Shown: one piece after another, positions 60,659 to 64,000 of the stretch | Position numbering within the stretch: position 1 is the stretch's first letter | Layout: each line of letters begins with the position of its first letter | Assembly: GCF_003480315.1 (NCBI RefSeq) | Contig: NZ_QUIV01000004.1 | Span: forward strand, 1 to 64,000 | Source: Clostridium sp. AM33-3 | Lineage (GTDB): Bacteria > Bacillota > Clostridia > Lachnospirales > Lachnospiraceae | Length of the DNA: 64,000 bases | Reading direction: 5' to 3' | Position numbers and translations under genes: made by a program | The notes under the pieces: model-generated | Databases searched by the model: none | What the model was told of the DNA's origin: nothing | What the model saw: the letters and a program-made list of their open reading frames with translations, nothing else

Positions 60659-61351
60659 TTACATTTCCTCCTGTTTCTTCCGGTCTGAGAACCGGCGTTT
60701 TAAAATCTGGTCAAAGATCAGGGCATAGATCACGCCGACAATAACAGCGAACACGGCAATCGGTACGGACTGTCCGGCAATCTGCAGGGCATCTACCGGA
60801 TATCCCTGCTCGGTCAGGGTGGAGACGATCAGCAAAGTACCGGAGGAGCCCATGAAACAGTTCTGCGCAAAGAAGTTTCCGTAGTTTTCACTTCCGGCAC
60901 ACATGCCTTTGATATCATCCTCCGTCTTTTCGTCCAGCTTGCCATACTGAACTACGGCAGCAGCCTGGGCCATCGGATTGATCAGCGGGCGGATGAACTG
61001 CGGATGTCCGCCGATACGCAGGGAGAAGGCGGATGCAAGGGTACGGATGATCTGCCAGATGGCGATCAGGCGGCCGGTGGTCGCATTCTTTAAGGACGTG
61101 ATAAAGTCTACGGCCTTATCCTTCAGACCGTTCCGCTCACAGATTCCAATGACCGGCAATGTGAGAATGAAAAGAGTGGCGGTACGGTTCGTGATAAATG
61201 CGGTGCCGAGGGTTTCGAGAATCTTCATAGGGCTCATGCCGGCTACAAGTCCGGTTGCCAGACCGGCCACAACAACAACGGCGAGCGTGTCAAGCTTTAA
61301 GATAAAGCCGACGATAACGATCAGGACACCGATCAGTTTGATAACTTCCAT
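60659..61351 (-). CDS. DUF969 membrane protein
   Basis: A 230-residue integral membrane protein with about six helices. Residues RIGGHPQFIRPLINPMAQAA near 115 and GSENYGNFFAQNCFMGSSG near 153 are typical of DUF969. It is the first gene of the DUF969-DUF979-pcp operon, with its own promoter. Likely to act with DUF979 as a two-part carrier. Confidence 0.87.
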   Translation of the reverse strand: MEVIKLIGVLIVIVGFILKLDTLAVVVVAGLATGLVAGMSPMKILETLGTAFITNRTATLFILTLPVIGICERNGLKDKAVDFITSLKNATTGRLIAIWQIIRTLASAFSLRIGGHPQFIRPLINPMAQAAAVVQYGKLDEKTEDDIKGMCAGSENYGNFFAQNCFMGSSGTLLIVSTLTEQGYPVDALQIAGQSVPIAVFAVIVGVIYALIFDQILKRRFSDRKKQEEM

Positions 61352-61416
61352 AAAAAACCTCCTTATGTGCTATTTGCAACTGCGTGGAAGCTGGATACAG
61401 CTGCGGTCTTAATGAA

Positions 61417-61445
61417 ATCTTAACATACTGCTGAAAAATTAACAA
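61417..61445 (-). promoter_or_regulatory. Promoter of the DUF969-DUF979-pcp operon
   Basis: On the minus strand: TTGTTA (61445-61440), 17-base spacer, TAAGAT (61422-61417). The gene starts at 61351. Confidence 0.65.
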
Positions 61446-61496
61446 TGATATTATTTTCCAGAAACAAAATCCGTCCATCTGTGCCGGAACCATTGC

Positions 61497-61524
61497 TTGC
61501 AATATCGGTAAACTATGCTATAAT
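61497..61524 (+). promoter_or_regulatory. Promoter of the DegV gene
   Basis: TTGCAA at 61497-61502, 16-base spacer, TATAAT at 61519-61524; start codon 61647, giving a leader of about 115 bases. Confidence 0.7.
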
Positions 61525-61646
61525 AAGTGGTAATAAAAACTATGTCAGATAGAGAACGTGCTGCAGATGCGAAACACGGATGCAGGCTCACCATACGGGC
61601 GCGGTAACGGAGAATACAGAAAACAGCACGGGGTCGGAGGAAGATT

Positions 61647-62492
61647 ATGAGCTATAAGATTTTTGGTGACAGCTGCCTGGACTTGACTGAGGAATTGAAG
61701 AAGGATCCGAGATTTGAGATGATCCCTCTTACCCTTCAGGTGGATGATCATATGATAATGGATGATGAAACATTTGACCAGAAGGCATTTCTGGCCATGG
61801 TGAAGGCGAGCCCGAACTGTCCGAAAACTGCCTGTCCTTCCCCGGAGGCATTTAAGAAGGCCTGTGAGTGTGATGCGGACGATATTTATATTATTACCTT
61901 GTCCAGCCATCTGAGCGGTACCTATAACAGCGCGGTGCTTGGAAAAGAACTGTATGAGGAAGAACATGGCAAGGGAAAAAAGAACATTCTGGTGATTGAT
62001 TCCGAGTCTGCTTCAGCCGGAGAATTAAACGAGGCTCTGGCCATTCGTGATATGTACGAGGAGGGACTTGTTTTCAGCGAGATTTCTGAGCGCATCCTGA
62101 AAATGAGAGATGAGCAGCAGACCTATTTTGTGATCGATACCCTGGAACCTCTCAGAAAGAATGGCCGTCTCACCGGTCTGCAGGCCTTTTTTGCCACGGC
62201 ATTGAATATTAAGCCGGTTATGGGAGCGGATCATGGTGTCATCATCAAGCTGGATCAGGCAAGAGGCATCACCAAGGGACTGGCCCGTATGTGCGAGCTT
62301 GCCACCAGGCGTGCGGGTAAGCCGGAGGAAAAGCGCGCGGTCATCGCGCATGTGAATTGTCCGGAGCGTGCACTCCAGGTGAAGGCAGAACTGGAAAAGC
62401 GCGGGAATTACCGCGAGATCGTGATCACCGGCGCAGCCGGTGTTGCCACGGTGTATGCGGGAGACGGCGGTATTGTCCTGGCGGTCGGTTAA
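61647..62492 (+). CDS. DegV-family fatty-acid-binding protein
   Basis: A 281-residue cytosolic DegV protein. The N-terminal FGDSCLDLTEELKK, the lipid-head contact ITLSSHLSGTYNSA near residue 90 and the FVIDTLEPLRKNGRLTGLQA segment near 160 are typical. Members bind fatty acids; in Gram-positive bacteria the related FakB proteins present fatty acids to the kinase FakA. No fakA gene is in the window. GGAGGAAG precedes the start. Confidence 0.93.
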   Translation: MSYKIFGDSCLDLTEELKKDPRFEMIPLTLQVDDHMIMDDETFDQKAFLAMVKASPNCPKTACPSPEAFKKACECDADDIYIITLSSHLSGTYNSAVLGKELYEEEHGKGKKNILVIDSESASAGELNEALAIRDMYEEGLVFSEISERILKMRDEQQTYFVIDTLEPLRKNGRLTGLQAFFATALNIKPVMGADHGVIIKLDQARGITKGLARMCELATRRAGKPEEKRAVIAHVNCPERALQVKAELEKRGNYREIVITGAAGVATVYAGDGGIVLAVG

Positions 62493-62582
62493 AAAAGAAT
62501 TCAGTACTGTGTATAAAATGAAAAAAAGTTAAAAATATCACACAATTTAAAAAATTTCGTGTATAATAGATAACGAAAAGAA

Positions 62583-62634
62583 AACAGGGCGAAGAGGTCG
62601 TGGACGCATCCGAATCTCTTCACCCTGTTTTTTT
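62583..62634 (+). terminator. Terminator downstream of degV
   Basis: AACAGGG plus GAAGAG (62583-62596) pair with CTCTTC plus CCCTGTT (62616-62629) with one mismatch, followed by T to 62634. A TATAAT at 62562-62567 precedes it, so a short separate transcript is also conceivable. Confidence 0.8.
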
Positions 62635-62870
62635 CTGTAACTGTTCCGTATGGCTGCAGTTACATTTCTACAGTGTGAGGAAAGTGCAGATCTGCGGCTT
62701 TCCCTAAACCCTGTCCGTTCAGGGAGGCCCCCGGAAAAAATGCGGAATGTAATGATGCAAAAAACAAACAAATAGTTAGACGTGTATTGATAAAAATACA
62801 GGTTTTTGAAATATGGTATACAATGAGCACAAAAAAGGTAAGGAAAATGAGAAAAAAATATCCAAAACAC
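62635..62870 (+). other. Gene-free region with several small hairpins
   Basis: Between the degV terminator and the permease promoter no gene is supported. The stretch can form a 7-base-pair hairpin (GTAACTG/CAGTTAC at about 62637-62665), a GGAAAG/CTTTCC hairpin with a palindromic GCAGATCTGC centre near 62680-62705, and CCCTG/CAGGG near 62710-62727. A TGGTATACAA motif lies at 62814-62823. No known RNA family was recognised. Confidence 0.35.
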
Positions 62871-62898
62871 TTGCATTTCCCTGATAATATGTTATGAT
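62871..62898 (+). promoter_or_regulatory. Promoter of the NCS2 permease gene
   Basis: TTGCAT at 62871-62876, 16-base spacer, TATGAT at 62893-62898. The transcript would start near 62905, about 300 bases before the start codon. Confidence 0.65.
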
Positions 62899-62904
62899 TG
62901 AGTT

Positions 62905-63206
62905 AGCAAAATTATATTTAGCAAAAATAAAAAATAGTAAGGAGGGGAGGCCAGACAAACAGATTTCTGGTGGGGGCCGGGAGTCTTTCTAGATGCTAAA
63001 TACTTGTTTATTCGTTCCTGCACGGTGGGTCCGCGGGATGGCCGCTGACCGTAAAAAACATAAACTGTAAGGCAAGAATCCCATTGCCGCAGGCAAATGA
63101 AATAGATTTTGCAGATTTCGCTTGTGACTGTGAAAATAATAACAGTTGCGTTTTTCTGTGCTTTGGAACAAAACAGCAAGAAATGCTGTCTGGACCTCAA
63201 AAAAGC
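62905..63206 (+). promoter_or_regulatory. Long structured leader of the NCS2 permease gene, riboswitch class unknown
   Basis: About 300 bases without an ORF. It includes an AAGGAGGGG stretch not followed by a usable start. A CCAG/CTGG stem nested in GGCC/GGCC lies at about 62950-62980. A two-part hairpin has ACGGT (63022-63026) with ACCGT (63048-63052) and GCGG (63033-63036) with CCGC (63042-63045). The sequence does not match the purine riboswitch core that I know. A regulatory RNA is suggested by length and structure only. Confidence 0.4.
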
Positions 63207-64000
63207 ATGAAGGAGAAAACAAAAGAATTAGGAAACAGCAATGTGTTGTTTGACTTCTACGGGAAGAGACCGGAAATGTCCCAGCTTGTCCCGCTGAGTC
63301 TGCAGCATGTACTGGCAGCTATCGTCGGTGTCATTACACCATCCATGATCATTGCGGGTGTCTGCGGACTGACGGACGCAGAAAAGACCATGATGATCCA
63401 GGCGGCACTGATCTTCACTGCGCTGGCTACGTTTTTACAGCTGTTTCCGCTGTTCCACAAGATTGGCGCAGCACTCCCGGTTATCATGGGTACCAGCTTC
63501 GCATATGTACCGACCCTGACTGCGATCGGCGGTGAATTCGGTATCGGTGCCATCATGGGCGCACAGATCATCGGCGGTATCGTAGCTATTGTATTTGCGA
63601 TTTTCGTAAAGCAGATTCGTAAGCTGTTCCCGGATATCGTAACCGGTACCGTTATCTTTACCATCGGTCTTTCCCTGTATCCGACCGCGATCCGTTATAT
63701 GGCAGGTGGTTCCGGACATCCGGAATTCGGTGGCTTAAAGAACTGGTTCATTGCTCTGCTGACTTTTGCAGTGGTACTGTTCCTGAACAACTTTACTAAA
63801 GGTGTGTTAAAACTGGGTTCTCTGTTTTTCGGTATTATCGTTGGTTATGTAGTATCCCTTTTCATGGGAATGGTAGATTTCACCAATGTTATGAACACGA
63901 CTTCCATTATTGCGTTCCCTCAGCTTATGCATTTCAAGATCGAATTTGCTCCGGCTGCATGCGCATCACTGGCTATCGTATATGCGGTTAACGCAGTACA
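63207..64000 (+). CDS. NCS2-family uracil/xanthine permease (partial, runs off the window)
   Basis: The frame is open from ATG 63207 to the window end (264 codons, truncated). The first helix carries the family QH motif (LSLQHVLA near residue 33). Strongly hydrophobic helices follow (TPSMIIAGVCGL, VIMGTSFAYVPTL near 100, IVTGTVIFTIGLSLYPTAI near 145). These mark the nucleobase-ascorbate transporter/NCS2 family that imports xanthine or uracil with protons. The start is uncertain: no good ribosome site is seen before 63207, ATG 63183 in the same frame is an alternative, and a GAAGGAG lies just inside the gene. Confidence 0.85.
   Translation, partial: MKEKTKELGNSNVLFDFYGKRPEMSQLVPLSLQHVLAAIVGVITPSMIIAGVCGLTDAEKTMMIQAALIFTALATFLQLFPLFHKIGAALPVIMGTSFAYVPTLTAIGGEFGIGAIMGAQIIGGIVAIVFAIFVKQIRKLFPDIVTGTVIFTIGLSLYPTAIRYMAGGSGHPEFGGLKNWFIALLTFAVVLFLNNFTKGVLKLGSLFFGIIVGYVVSLFMGMVDFTNVMNTTSIIAFPQLMHFKIEFAPAACASLAIVYAVNAV

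Noticed and set aside
62583..62634. Guanidine- or other riboswitch in the hairpin after degV
   Set aside because: The loop has GGACGC but not the double ACGR hairpins of the guanidine-II class; a plain terminator explains the structure.
62905..63206. Classical purine riboswitch before the NCS2 permease
   Set aside because: The conserved loop and junction sequences of the purine aptamer are not seen; only an unassigned structured leader is claimed.
1..64000. CRISPR array, rRNA, tRNA, prophage or conjugative element
   Set aside because: No regularly spaced repeats, no tRNA-like CCA/TpsiC patterns and no phage or transfer genes were noticed by eye; a tRNAscan or Infernal run would be decisive.

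Overview
The window looks like chromosomal DNA from an anaerobic, low-to-mid GC Clostridia species, most likely a gut Lachnospiraceae. The reasons are strong AAGGAGG-type ribosome sites, a CIRCE-marked htpG, soluble electron-bifurcation genes (HdrABC-FlxABCD), 2-hydroxyacyl-CoA dehydratase-type proteins, TRAP/TAXI and tripartite tricarboxylate transporters, and small Firmicutes families (DUF5721-like, YdjG/H/I-like, YitT/YczE). No rRNA, tRNA or CRISPR array was seen. The species assignment is inference.

Layout. 1-4.1 kb: housekeeping or stress genes (HAD phosphatase, DUF2130 coiled-coil nuclease-like protein, parvulin lipoprotein, DUF5721-like protein). 4.1-6.4 kb: htpG behind a CIRCE element and a clear promoter, closed by a strong terminator. 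6.5-10 kb: an SPFH / zinc-ribbon / TPM trio like Bacillus YdjI-YdjG-YdjH, without PspA. 10.7-13.4 kb: a split UxaA-family lyase (SuyA/SuyB-like) plus a PLP cysteate/D-cysteine lyase-like enzyme, possibly for sulfonate breakdown.

13.6-22.5 kb is the centrepiece: nine co-directional, tightly packed genes hdrB-hdrC-hdrA-flxD-flxC-flxB-flxA followed by a two-subunit soluble fumarate reductase. On domain content this looks like an NADH-oxidising, electron-bifurcating complex physically linked to fumarate reduction. Convergent to it (22.6-28.2 kb, minus strand) is a C4-acid operon: MmgE/PrpD protein, two-subunit Fe-S fumarase/tartrate dehydratase, class II fumarase and malic enzyme. Together they could take up and dismutate malate, fumarate or tartrate. 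A GntR and a MarR regulator, a TAXI-TRAP transporter and an acylase-like enzyme follow (28.5-34.5 kb). A perfect TGGTATACCA motif lies in three intergenic regions (13.4, 28.3 and 35.3 kb) and is a candidate GntR operator linking these units.

34.6-46 kb: the relic of a deleted tctBA pair, then a MalY-like C-S lyase with an intact TctCBA transporter, a LysR regulator, and an aminotransferase / enolase-superfamily dehydratase / LeuCD-like aconitase operon, then a YoaK-like membrane protein. 46.1-47 kb: a decayed group II intron and a long perfect hairpin. 47-51 kb: PadR regulator divergent from a CoA-transferase, with three ATGT-N8-ACAT dyads between them, then a CitMHS transporter and a convergent PucR-type regulator. 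53-58 kb: CapA-like phosphoesterase, two 2-hydroxyacyl-CoA dehydratase-like subunits that lack most cluster-binding cysteines, and a class III CoA-transferase. 58-64 kb: YitT-like protein, a DUF969-DUF979-pyroglutamyl peptidase operon, DegV, and the start of an NCS2 nucleobase permease with a long structured leader.

The overall theme is uptake and anaerobic fermentation of organic acids and acyl-CoA derivatives, arranged as several separately regulated operons. Bases 1-219 hold no recognisable gene.
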